Under the pieces are notes generated by a model. That model saw only the letters and a list, made by a program, of their open reading frames with translations, ran no database searches and was not told the DNA's origin. Positions 10,873 to 21,657 of a DNA stretch of 64,000 bases are shown piece after piece. This stretch comes from Epithemia pelagica (taxonomy: Eukaryota > Bacillariophyta > Bacillariophyceae > Surirellales > Surirellaceae). A program made the position numbers and the translations under genes. The stretch is taken from positions 1,426,001 to 1,490,000 of the forward strand of contig OX337241.1 in the NCBI GenBank assembly GCA_946965045.2. The letters run 5' to 3'. Each line of letters begins with the position of its first letter. Position 1 is the first letter of the stretch.

Positions 10873-13800
10873 AGTCGGCCCTCGGCCGGATGGAGCAGAA
10901 TCAAGCAGCGGACGAGGTAATCAAACGGGCGGTCGATCCAATGGAGGCAGAGGACGAGGAGGTCGTGGCAAAAACCAAGGCCAACAATCAAACACTCGCT
11001 TTCAGGGCCAAGAACCATCGCTGAAAGATTGCGTGTTTGATTATAGTGAAGATCCCCAGTCGAAGCGTTACCTACGCAACGTTGAGTTGTTAGTGGGCTA
11101 CGTGGGGACATCATTCGACTACTACAACCTAGAGTATCAAAAGGCGCTGGAGAAATTGGAACTTAAAGATCCAGAGAAAGCAAAGGTTCCAGATGATCCC
11201 ACGGACCCCATTCAGATGGAAGAATGGAAAATGGAGTACAAGGCGAGAAAGGATCAAGTGAAGGCCTATCGCAACTTTCGCGCTTCCTTGTTCAGTGTCA
11301 TTCTCGGGCAATGTACACCCCTCATGAAGGACAAGTTGCAAGCCAAACCTGAATATGAAGCGATCAACGATGAAAGGGACGGTGTAGCTCTACTCAAGTT
11401 GATCAAACAAACAACCTTCACGTTTGATTCCGGCCGAATCTACAAGCTGGTCGGTCGTGACAAGTTGAAAGAAGAGTTTTATGGTTTGAAACGCAGAAAC
11501 AATCAAACCCTACACAGCTATTATGAAGGGTTTAGGGCAAAAGTGAAAGTTCTCAATGAGGTCGGTGTGGTGTTGTATGATAAAGATCTCGTGGAGATGA
11601 TAGCCAAGAAAAACGGAAGGGACCCTCCATCATCCATCGATCGTGAAGAAGCACAAGAGAGATGTGTGGCAATCCGATTCATCCGAACATGTGGCCATCG
11701 CGAGTACGAGGCCCATTTGCAAAACATGTTTTTGGACGGCCACAAAGATGTGTATCCTGCCACTCTGGCGGATGCAAGGGCAATTCTTGATAACCACATG
11801 ACAGGTAAACAGAAGCAACCGAATCAAAATCAGCAGACCCCGACTGAGAATGCCACTGGTATGGCATATCATACACAAGAGTTGGACAACAGCAATGAAA
11901 GCCAAGCGGCGTCCACATTGACCGGTAACAGCCACATGACAACAAATTCGCGCCAAGCCCAGAGTCGAAATGGTAATGGCAACAATAGCCGAGGAAGAGA
12001 ACAAGCGAGCACGGGCAGCGGCCAATCACGAGGCCATGAATCAAATCAAACACAAACCAACAATAATGGTGAATGGAATGAGATCAATGAATCAACGGGC
12101 CTCCAGGATGCACATCGTGACTCACTCCAATATTCGTTTTCTGCTTCTTCTTCACAGGCTAGCATATCCCCCGAATGGCTACTCCTCGACAACCAATCGA
12201 CAGTAGACATTATCCAAGAACCCAACCTCCTCAAGAATATTCACACAGCCGAGCGACCAATCATGATCCAAAGTCACGCTGGGCGGCGTCAGATCTCCAA
12301 ACAAGGCCTACTCCCCGGCCGATCTTCAGGGCGACTCAAACACCAATTCCTGCCAAGTCAAGACGGTTTGTTCTATATGGATACGTCGAGAATGCAGAGT
12401 AGTTTCATCACTACGGTTAATGATAATGAATCTGCTTATTCTCAAGACGAAGTCTATAGGGCTAAACTGGCAAGATCATTAATGGCCAAGATAGGTCGTC
12501 CATCCACTCGTGATTTCGTACACATCATACGAAACAATCTGTTACCTAACACAACGATCACTGTGGAAGACATCAAGAGGGCCGAGAAAATATATGGACC
12601 AGACCTTGGTAGTCTCAAAGGGAAGACGACTCGTCGTAAAGCGCCTGTGGTTGACTCATCATACACCGTACCACCACGGATCAAAGAAGAACACAAGGAT
12701 GTGACCCTCACTGTTGATGTTCTCCACGTGAACAACATTCCTTTCCTAGCAACGACGTCAAGGAAGCTGCATTTTGGGACCATGGAAGCAATGGCCAATA
12801 CCACTGATGATGATGTCATGAACTCGTTGCGCAAAGTGGTTGCAATCTACCGCAGAGGTGGTTTGCGCCCGCGGATGTTACTTGCCGACGGAGCCTTCTG
12901 TTCCGACAAGATGAAGACCGAGTTGCAATTGATCGGTGTATTGTTAAATCCTACCGCAAGAGATGAACATGTGGGAGATATTAAAAGGTACATACGTACA
13001 GTAAAAGAAAGGATGAGATGTGTTTATAATACACTACCATTCAAAGAAATCCCGAAGGTCATGATAATTGAGATGGCCAAATTCGCTACTTTCTGGCTGA
13101 ATAGTTTCCCTCATCGGTTGGGGATTTCACAATCAGAAAGCCCACGACTGCTCGTCACGGGAGAACAAGTGGACTTCAACAAGCATTGTCGTTTCGAATT
13201 TGGACAGTACGTCCAATGTCATGAAGAACATGACAACACGATGGCGCCCAGGACCATAGGTGCTCTAGCATTGAGGCCTACTGGGAATCGTCAGGGTAGT
13301 TATTATTTTTTGAGTCTTGTCAGCGGACGAGTCATAACACGGAATCACGCCACAGTCCTACCGATGCCCCAAGAAGTGATCCAACGTGTGCACCAATTGG
13401 CTAGAGCCCAGAATATGCAACCAGGATTAGCCTTCGGTAATAGAGATAATCGGATTTTGTGGATGGATCAAGACAACGACATTTATAACGAAGAAGACGA
13501 TGAATCATACACCAATGAAGAAGAGGAGGACATCGAGCTACGCTATGATGAAGAGATGATCGAAGATGAGTTGGATGACGTCAACAATCCTGACTATGGT
13601 GATCCGGAAGCAGATGTCAACGGCGAACCTGCAATCAACCCGATGATTGGTCCCGATGACCAACACATGGAAATTCAAGGAGTGGCTGACCCAGTAGCCG
13701 CAGAACTTGACGACATGAACGGTTCGGAAATTGAAGGAGTGGAGGCAGATGGAGAACTGCCAAACCATCCTATCCCAGAAGATGATGTTGGTGGAGGCGC

Positions 13801-15934
13801 AGTCCCGGAGGAGGCAGTGATGGATGTGGAGGAGGATGTAGAGGAGAATGGGGGGGAGCTAGCCGATGGAAGGAATATGGAAGAGGGACAGGACACTGAT
13901 GCTAACGATCCGGTACATCAACAACAACAACAACAACAACAAGAACCACACAGATACAATCTACGGCCGAATCGTGAAAGGAGCTACGCGCACAGATACG
14001 GGCACTCGTTTGCTTGCATCGATAACCTGAAAGGCGGGCGTTATGATGGAATCCTTCGAGATGGAGTGTTGTTTCTTGTGGCCACTGAGGTGAATCAAGC
14101 CACACCGCAGATGCCTATGAAGAAAGGCATCAAACTGTTTGGGAATAAGGGAGTGGCCGCCGTGAAGGTAGAAATCCAACAATTGCATGATCGAGGAGTA
14201 CTGAGGGCAGTACACAAAACTGACCTCAGTTGGAATGAGGTACAACAAGCTCTGGGGTACCTAATGTTTTTGAAACGAAAAAGGTGTGGCAAGATAAAAG
14301 GAAGAGGATGTGCCGACGGACGCAAACAACGTGCGTACATAGAGAAGGAAGATTCAGCTTCTCCTACCGTGGCCACCGACTCTGTATTCATCACTGCCGT
14401 CATTGATGCCTTGGAACGACGTGTGGTCGCTGTGGCAGATATACCAGGTGCGTTTATGCACTCGGATATGGATCCTGGAGTGTACATGCAGCTTACTGGT
14501 CTGATGGCCGAGCTACTCCTATAAGTCGATTATGAAGCATATGCCCCTTATCTGACATACGAGAAGGGCGAGCCGGTTATATATGTGGAAATGTTGAAGG
14601 CCCTTTACGGGACGTTGCGTGCAGCTCGTCTCTTCTGGGAAAAATTGACAGCGGTGCTCAAAAGCTGGGGATTTCAAATCAATCCCTATGATTCATGCAT
14701 TGCCAACAAAACAATCAACAACAAACAATGTACGGTAACTTGGCACATTGACGATCTGAAGATATCGCATGTGGATGGTGCCGTTGTGAACAAATTTATT
14801 GACGACCTCAAAGCAGAATTCGGACAGTTGGGAGAAATCTCCGTGTCGGAAGGGAAAAGGCACGACTATTTGGGCATGTTCTTAGACTATGGAGAGGATG
14901 GGGTTGTGCAGGTGGATATGAGATCCTACCTGGACACCATTTTGATCTCGCTACCAAAAGAATGGATCGGTAAAGCACGGTCACCCGCAGCTAAGCATTT
15001 ATATCATACGGACCCGAACGCTCGAACGCTCAATGAGGAGGAAGCGGATCGCTTCCACAGTGTCACAATGCAGTTAGCTTACATGGCGCAAAGAGGACGA
15101 CCGGATATTCGCACTGCTGTGGCCTTTTTGAGCACTCGTGTCATGAATCCAGACGTTGACGATCAGAGAAAACTCGGTCGGGTTCTCAAGTACCTACAAT
15201 CAACCAAGGACTTGATCCTACGCCTAGAGGGTGATGGATCTGGAACACTCTGTTGGTGGGTGGATGCCTCCTTCGCTACTCACCCAGACATGAAAGGACA
15301 GACCGGCGGAATAATGACTATGGGCAAGGGTGCCGTCATGACTGCGTCGTCAAAACAAAAACTTGTGGCGCGAAGTTCGACCGAATGTGAGTTGATTGGC
15401 GTGCACGACGTGTTACCGTCAATGTTATGGAGCCAGAACTTTCTGAGAGCCCAAGGCCATGAAGTGAAGAACGTTGTACTTCACCAGGACAATCAAAGCA
15501 GTATCCTGCTGGAGCGAAACGGTCGGTTGTCGAGCTCGAAAAGAACCAAACACATCAATCTACGTTATTTTTATATCACAGATTGTATTCGCCGAAAGGA
15601 CGTGAGTGTGCGTTTCTGCCCGACGGACGAGATGATTGCGGATTTCTTTACAAAACCGTTACAGGGTCAAGCTTTTTATCGCCTGCGGGATATCATCATG
15701 AATGTGGTCCCGAGTAGCAAGTATCACTCCTCGGCCCAAAGGAGTGTGTTGAGGATATGTGACCAGGCGACGAGCAGTAGCGAACAAGGCGCGACTAAAG
15801 AGAGTGATTCGGAAGCAAAGGATCTAAACTTGAATGACGAAGATGCCGAAGCATGGACTTTGGTCCGTCGACGTGGCAAAAGCAACAATAGGCAAGAGGA
15901 ACAAGCAAGAGTTCATTCTAAGGAGATTACGTAG
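10873..15934 (+). pseudogene. second Ty1/copia gag-pol with one nonsense codon in RT
   Basis: The frame opens after a TAA near 10870 with no good ATG; an RGG-rich stretch (GGRGRGGRGKNQGQQ) comes first. Gag is followed by a protease-like LLLDNQST near 12180. Integrase residues include LADGAFCSDK and YIRTVKERMRC, and its tail has RPTGNRQGSYYFLSLVSGRV. After an acidic linker and a poly-Gln run comes RT: ADIPGAFMHSDMDPGVYM, KALYGTLRAARLFW, HIDD in place of YVDD, and GKRHDYLGM. RNase H follows (VDASFATHPDMKGQTGG, SSTECELIG, then a stretch ending HINLRYFYI) and DEMIADFFTKPLQG closes pol. A TAA at 14522-14524 interrupts RT between AELLL and VDYEAY; the frame is otherwise continuous. The 5' LTR was not found. 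A weak polypurine stretch near 15990 precedes TGTGGTGTTAGC, a possible 3' LTR start. Confidence 0.85.
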
Positions 15935-16341
15935 TTCGATAAGCCTATAAAGAGTTGCTTTTACGGCACGGCTTGTTTGAGTTTCAACAGGTGGGGTGGC
16001 GTGTGGTGTTAGCGGGATGGGTAACGGTCGTCCAGGGGTGTTAGTTTCAAAAGGCAGCAATATGATTGGGTTAGAAATGTCGTTTCACAAAAAATCACTT
16101 AGGAAACAAATGTCGTTACAAGTGTCTTACCGTGTCCCGGGAACCCATCGAATCACGGACAAAAAACATGGAGGGAAGATTCCATCAGCCGATCCAGTCG
16201 GTCCTTCACGGTCGCCCATGGCATGGCCAAGTCGACCATTGCGACAAGTCCTCTTCTGACCATCTCATGACCCTTTTGAGCATGGTCAGAAGCCTGGAAA
16301 AGAGGATACACTTCAATAAGTTAGAATAACAAATAGAGATC
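15935..16341 (+). other. non-coding junction: end of copia element, start of transposase element
   Basis: Holds a possible truncated copia 3' LTR start near 16000 and, at 16062-16078, the motif atgattgggttagaaat. The same motif lies upstream of the intact related transposase (41784-41800), so it may mark the 5' end or leader of that element family. Confidence 0.45.
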
Positions 16342-18428
16342 ATGAGTTCTGCAGCACAATTCACAGCGGCCAAGGCCATGGGGCCACAGTCGCAACGATA
16401 CGGAAATCAGTACTCTCGTTGGCCAAAGAAGAGTTGGAAGAAGCGATCAGGTTGGAGAAAGATGGACCTTTCGGTAATCTTTGAGTCCGACATCGACTGC
16501 CCCATCTGCAGGGCCAAGGCAAGAGGAATGGCCATCCCTCATCGCCCTCACCACCCCAGATGCAGCAAAAACACAACAACAAGGGGCAAGGGAATGAACG
16601 ATGGAAGAGGAGCAGAGGTAGTGGCCTCAGAAAAGGCCCAGGCTGCCCATGCCAAAGCAATCCGCAAGCAACTTACCAGTGCAGAGAGATTGTCCGCCTC
16701 CAATGTCACACAGGAGGCACTCAACACTTTCATGGAACATCGTCCCAATTGCTCGTCGAAAAAAGCAACGACAAGAGACGCTGAAAATGAAAAAACACAA
16801 TCAACTACGGAGACTACGGCAACAGAAAGTTCTACCGTTGGTGGCGAGGAAGGCGCGTATGTTCCAACAGCCGAAGATTTCAAGTTTGAGGTAATTACGC
16901 GTGTGACAGCAGTACCTACGGAGGTGCATGTCCCACGTGCTGTGCATGCGTTGGCGAGTTATGTGACCGACACGTGCCTTGGTTCTAAGCGTTGTGTTGA
17001 GAATTTGAAACCTTTCTTCACTAATATGACCGTTACTGTACCCCCCATTGCCGACAACACGAGTGCTTTGTACGACTCGATTGTGGGACAGGAACTCCTG
17101 GTTGTTGATTGGGAGCTGTTTTCCCCAGTAACCACTTGCGTTGTCCTCGTTGCCGGGGTAATCTCCAGCGTACGCGATCGAACTTTTCAAAAAACAAGTC
17201 CCTTTTCCCCATTTTCGCCATGTCTGGTCCCCCAAAGTATGCAATACTTATGGGATACAAGTGTGCCGGGTGCTCGGCTGCCTTCTATGCGAATGATGGA
17301 GAATTGCTCGCACGACTGCCTCCCTACATGGTTATGTGTTACCCAGCGGAACCCAAGTATGCTAGAGGAACATCGCATCTAGCTAAAGATGCTACGAGGA
17401 TAATGGAAGCATCAATGGTAACCTATGGCAATGGGGATTACATCAGTCGGATGCTATATGAAGGAATCAACACCTGCTATGAAGACAAGACAATGAGGTA
17501 CTATTCTTATTGTGCTGCTACAGGAAAAGAATCAGAAGACTACATGCAAAAGGATGTTGAGTTTCTGGTTCGCTACCCACCTTTAGGCGAGACAATCCGC
17601 CAGCTATATGACGATGGAGCAAGCTCCGAATGGCAACCCTGGATGGTGTCTGACAATGAGAGAAACACAAGAGAGATTCAAGGGGTTAGATGCCAGCACA
17701 TGTTTGCTCACGACCACACCCACCAGGTAGTGAAAAATTATCCAAGACGCCTCAATGCAGCTGCAATGTGGACCATGGCAACAGAGGCAGGAGAAATTGC
17801 TTGTGCAGTGTTAGTGCACGACACATCAGCACTCGAGTTTGCACATGCTGCGGAACAAGTGCTGAGACGTACCGGGTTTTGCCCCAAGGCCATGTACTCT
17901 GACACATGGCCTTGTGGCAAGGATTTTTGGTTGTTGTTGGTTGATGACTTGGAGGGCCGTCTTGGCCTTTTCCATTTCATACAGAGGATAACAAAGACGC
18001 TCAGACAACGGCACATTGACTTTGGGATAGCCATGAAGGATTTGTTGGATGCGATCTACGAGTACCATCCTGAAGACTTGGAGAAACTTGTTGGTTGTTT
18101 GAAAAATGGAACCATGTCAAGCTCCAAGAAACAATACACAGACGAAGAGATCAGTGAAATGATGGGAACCAAGACCTTTCGACAGAGGTACTCAAAGAAC
18201 TTACGGAAGATTATTCGGGGTGGCGATACGATTGTCCTCAAGTTGGAGGAGTGGAAGTGCAAATACAAGTGCACTTCCACTCCTGGCAAGCCACCAGCAC
18301 GAGGCCGATTGGATCCACACTCCAATCAACCTCTTTTTACGGCCGAAACACATCAAGCACTGGAAAACTGTAAAGAGAAGGCAAAGTTCCTTGCTGATCC
18401 CTTGCCCGTGGAGAAAATGTATCGTGAG
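16342..18428 (+). pseudogene. 5' half of a DUF6729-like zinc-ribbon transposase, split by a 14.6-kb insertion
   Basis: Starts at ATG 16342. Near the N-terminus is a CX2C...HH...C cluster (CPICRAKARG then HHPRC). One base is missing in a T-run at 17119-17122, shifting the frame from DWELF to PSNHLRCPRC; otherwise the protein follows the intact relative at 41968-45270. The zinc ribbon is CPRC...CAGC...NDGELLARLPP, as in DUF6729 proteins. The RNase H-like core has AHDHTHQVVKNYP (first Asp), AMYSDTWPCGK (second Asp), and RLGLFHFIQRITKTLR. The reading ends at KMYRE, where the element at 18429 begins; the rest is at 33043-34287. The N-terminal 350 residues are less conserved. Whether the lost base is real or a sequencing slip in a homopolymer cannot be told here. 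Confidence 0.8.
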
Positions 18429-18437
18429 CGTCTAAGG
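18429..18437 (+). repeat. left terminal inverted repeat of the 14.6-kb element
   Basis: CGTCTAAGG, preceded by AG. GCAGCGTCACGCGCC follows, starting the GC-rich subterminal zone that contains CACGCG and ACGCGCC motifs. Confidence 0.8.
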
Positions 18438-18780
18438 GCAGCGTCACGCGCCCCCAAAACGCACACCCCATACGCGCCGTCGGCATTTTTCGTACCCGGT
18501 TTTTTTATACGGATTTACACCATTTTGACTAATCCCCCCCACCACCACGCACATACAACATCATACACATTCACGGCGACCCTAGCTTCCACGCACGCAC
18601 ACTCCCATCTTCCACGCACAGAGAACTTACCTTCTAAGCAAACTGACCTTGCCCTCCACGTCCAAAACACTCTGAACACAAAGTACCAACCTCATCAGAA
18701 CAAGGCATCTATACACCCTCTCCACAGGTGCAATAACACAAGGGCAAACCCCCAATCTCTTCTATCCCATTCTCCAATGA

Positions 18781-18976
18781 CACCAGCGGAAGCCACTCAC
18801 CTTTTGCATCCCATGCTCCGAAAGCACCAGCGGAAGCCACACACCATTAGCATCCCATGCTCCGAAAGCACTGGCAGAAGCCACCCACCTTTTGCATCTC
18901 AGGCACCGAAAGCACCGGCAGAAGCCACCCACCTTTTGCATCTCAGGCTCCAAAAGCACCAGCAGAAGCCACACAC
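18781..18976 (+). repeat. 44-bp tandem repeat array in the left arm
   Basis: About four and a half imperfect units of 44 bp, starting at 18781, 18825, 18869, 18913 and 18957. Each has cacc(a/g)gc(g/a)gaagccac and a later tttgcatc. The transposase frame runs through it into unrelated residues up to 19028, which is not natural protein. The rest of 18438-19061 shows no gene. Confidence 0.75.
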
Positions 18977-19061
18977 TTATGGTAACTCATTTCACAACAC
19001 AATCGATACCATCCACAGAAGAATGTGAAAACATGCACAGAAGCTAATGAAGAGATACTAT

Positions 19062-21059
19062 TTAAAAAAACCAGAGTCCGTGCTTCCTCCGCTTTTTCTG
19101 CTGCGGTTGATCTTGATCAGCACTGTCCACATATCCCATCCTCTCCCAATGTTTCTTCAGAAGATTCTCCATGAACACATTTTGTCTCTGAAACAGTCCA
19201 TCAACTGATACATATTCTCGATCATCCCTCACCTTCTGCTGCAATTCATCAAGACGATCAAGGCCAATATCACTCATACCACGTCCCTTTTTGTTTGCAC
19301 AACCTGAATACTTGTATTGTTCTACTCCATCTGTATCAATGTCCTCATTAATTTGGTGCGCTTGACACCAAGCAGGGTCTTCTTTGTACAACTTTTGTTT
19401 GAACTCTTGTCTGCTCCTCAGAGCCCATGCATCCCATGAATCTTCAAGAGCCAAGAGAATGAAAGCTTCATCACTTGTAGTAAACTTACTCATCGCTTCC
19501 TTCCATATTGCTTGCTTTTGTGCTTCTGGTGTATTAGCTGTAATATCTTGATTAATGATATCTCTCACCATTCCATCTCCATAAACCGACCCCCCAAATA
19601 CTTCAAACATGAAAACATAAGCATCATTGTCTTCATTCACTCCTCTCATTTGCATCATCTCTTCAAGACTTGGCATAGGACCTAGATTTTCATCGTCAAC
19701 CAATAACTTAGGGAATTGTTGCTGAACAATTCCACCACCATGTGTTCTCCATAGATTCATCGAGAAATGTTCTGCCAGGCAGGAAGGCTCATGTTAGAGC
19801 AAAACTTTCCACAAGAATGAGAACAAGATAGCACCAAGACAGTACCGACTTACTCATGAACCTGAACCTTAGCAATTGTAGAACATTTGATCTCTTGCGT
19901 CTGAATTCTTTCCTCAAATGGGGGGAATACCTTTCCCACCACTTTGCCTTAGCCACATCACCAATAATCTTTTCTCGTTCGAAATACGCCTTGAAGTGAT
20001 CCTTCCCCAAATGCCATAATCCATTATCATCTGCATCACAATCATCGGCAAGCGAGAAATACTTCACGTACCTCCAAGCAACATCAGGCACAAAAGTCTG
20101 GAACTCATCCGTACGACAAGCTAAGGGTAGATCCTTGTATTTGCTCCTGCTCTTTCTTTGCTGTTCTCTCTTTCTTTCCCTCTTGTCTTCTCTCCTTCTT
20201 TCCCTCTCACCAGCCGTTGCATTAGCCCCAGAACTATGACCATCACTAGTACCATAGATAGATGATGCAACCATTGAGCTATCGCCTCCGACTTCCATGG
20301 CTACAAGAGATGATGACGACCAAGAGAGATCAGAAAGTGAGGAAACATCATCCATCCAGAAGTCCACATCTTTTTCGATTGTACATTTCCAAACCCACAT
20401 CAACCCAGATTAGAGTTCCACTCTAACCAGTCAATACCGATAGGGCACAAACAAAACAAAGGAAGTACACCTTACTTACAAACGCGACTGACTCCTCCAC
20501 CACCACCACCACCACCACCCATAACCTCTTCCATAATATTTTCAACATCTTGGTGCGACATTACAGTCACACCACCATTGTCATTAGCTGCGCACTCAAT
20601 ATTATTTGTATCCATATGGTGCATCTGTGTTTGCTGTGGTTGGTGAACACCAGCGCCTCCTTGCATCAGAACGCCCCCATTGGGTGGGTATGGGACAGAC
20701 ATCATCTGCTGTTGTGGGTATCCTTGATGCACCATAATACCAGTTCCTTGTTGTGGATAAATCGTAGATGATGAGGCCGCCGGGAAATGATGATGTTGTT
20801 GCCCCCCAACAGGAGCTTGGGAATAATTGAACTGTGTATGGACCTGATGTTGTTGTTGCCCTTGAGGAAGAAATGACAACACCGATGGATTTGGTTGCTG
20901 GTGAGGATAAGGATGGGTATGATTCGGATATGGAGCAACTCCATTCGCATTATAAGGAACTCGTTGACCATGGTCGACTCCATTCATAACAGCAGTATTG
21001 TGTTCGGATTCCATAGGTGCTCCTGTATTAGTAACACCACGGGTTCTTGTACAGCTCAT
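19062..21059 (-). CDS. unknown three-exon cargo gene of the 14.6-kb element
   Basis: Three open blocks join well on the minus strand. Exon 1 is 21059-20480, exon 2 is 20369-19854, exon 3 is 19771-19062. Introns of 110 bp and 82 bp have donors GTAAGTAAG and GTAAGTCGG and acceptors ending AAAAAG and TGGCAG. Both joins are phase 1 and keep the frame, giving 601 residues from ATG at 21059. The N-terminal third is rich in Pro, Gln, His and Tyr and ends in a poly-Gly run, like a disordered scaffold. The middle has a basic RERRREDKRERKREQQRKSR stretch, then a folded-looking part with WWERYSPHLRKEFRRKRSN. The end is charged and closes with KKRRKHGLWFF. I do not recognise the family. The basic stretches suggest nuclear location and possibly DNA or RNA binding; that is inference. 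Confidence 0.65.
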
Positions 21060-21657
21060 GGTACTACCTTGGTCCTGGGATTCGTTGGATGAAGCTCCCC
21101 GTCCTCCTCTTTCCTGAAATGTTACCTGACTCCTTTCAGATACGGATCCTGAATCCTCTTGGTTACGGTCATCATTGCTATTCTTGTTGTTGACATCTCT
21201 GATCGTTATTTCTTTGTCGTCTGTTTCATCATCGGTACTGCTTTCTCCAGCATCTTTGCCACCAGATAAACCATGGAACGCTGAATTCTAACTGCTTTGG
21301 TTGTCCTTTTTATCTGGCTTTGGATCACCACAGTGTTGGCTTCCTTGTTTTCTATTCTTGGTCCCCTGGTTTGTTTCAGAATGGGGCGACATGACAAGAA
21401 GAGTATACCTGATATAAGAAGTGTTGACAATGCAATGAGTTTTGGATGCAACAAGAGGAGAATGTTATGCCAATCCGTTTTCATTGAGGTCTTACCTTTC
21501 AACTATCAACTTTCAAAAGTCGAGCCGTTTGTTCCGAGTACACCCGGTTTTTTTTCATTGAACCAAATCGACAGGCGACAATTATACATTCAAACGTCCA
21601 ATGCCACATGGGCATTTGTGTTCGTTCCGATCCCATGTACTGATAGACTCATAGTTT
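21060..21657. other. intergenic stretch between divergent cargo genes
   Basis: About 600 bp between the start of the minus-strand unknown gene and the start of the plus-strand transposase, so it probably holds both promoters. No motif could be supported. Small ORFs here look random. Confidence 0.45.

Noticed and set aside
18440-19028. C-terminal extension of the split transposase
   Set aside because: It reads through the left end and 44-bp array of the inserted element; the true continuation is at 33043.
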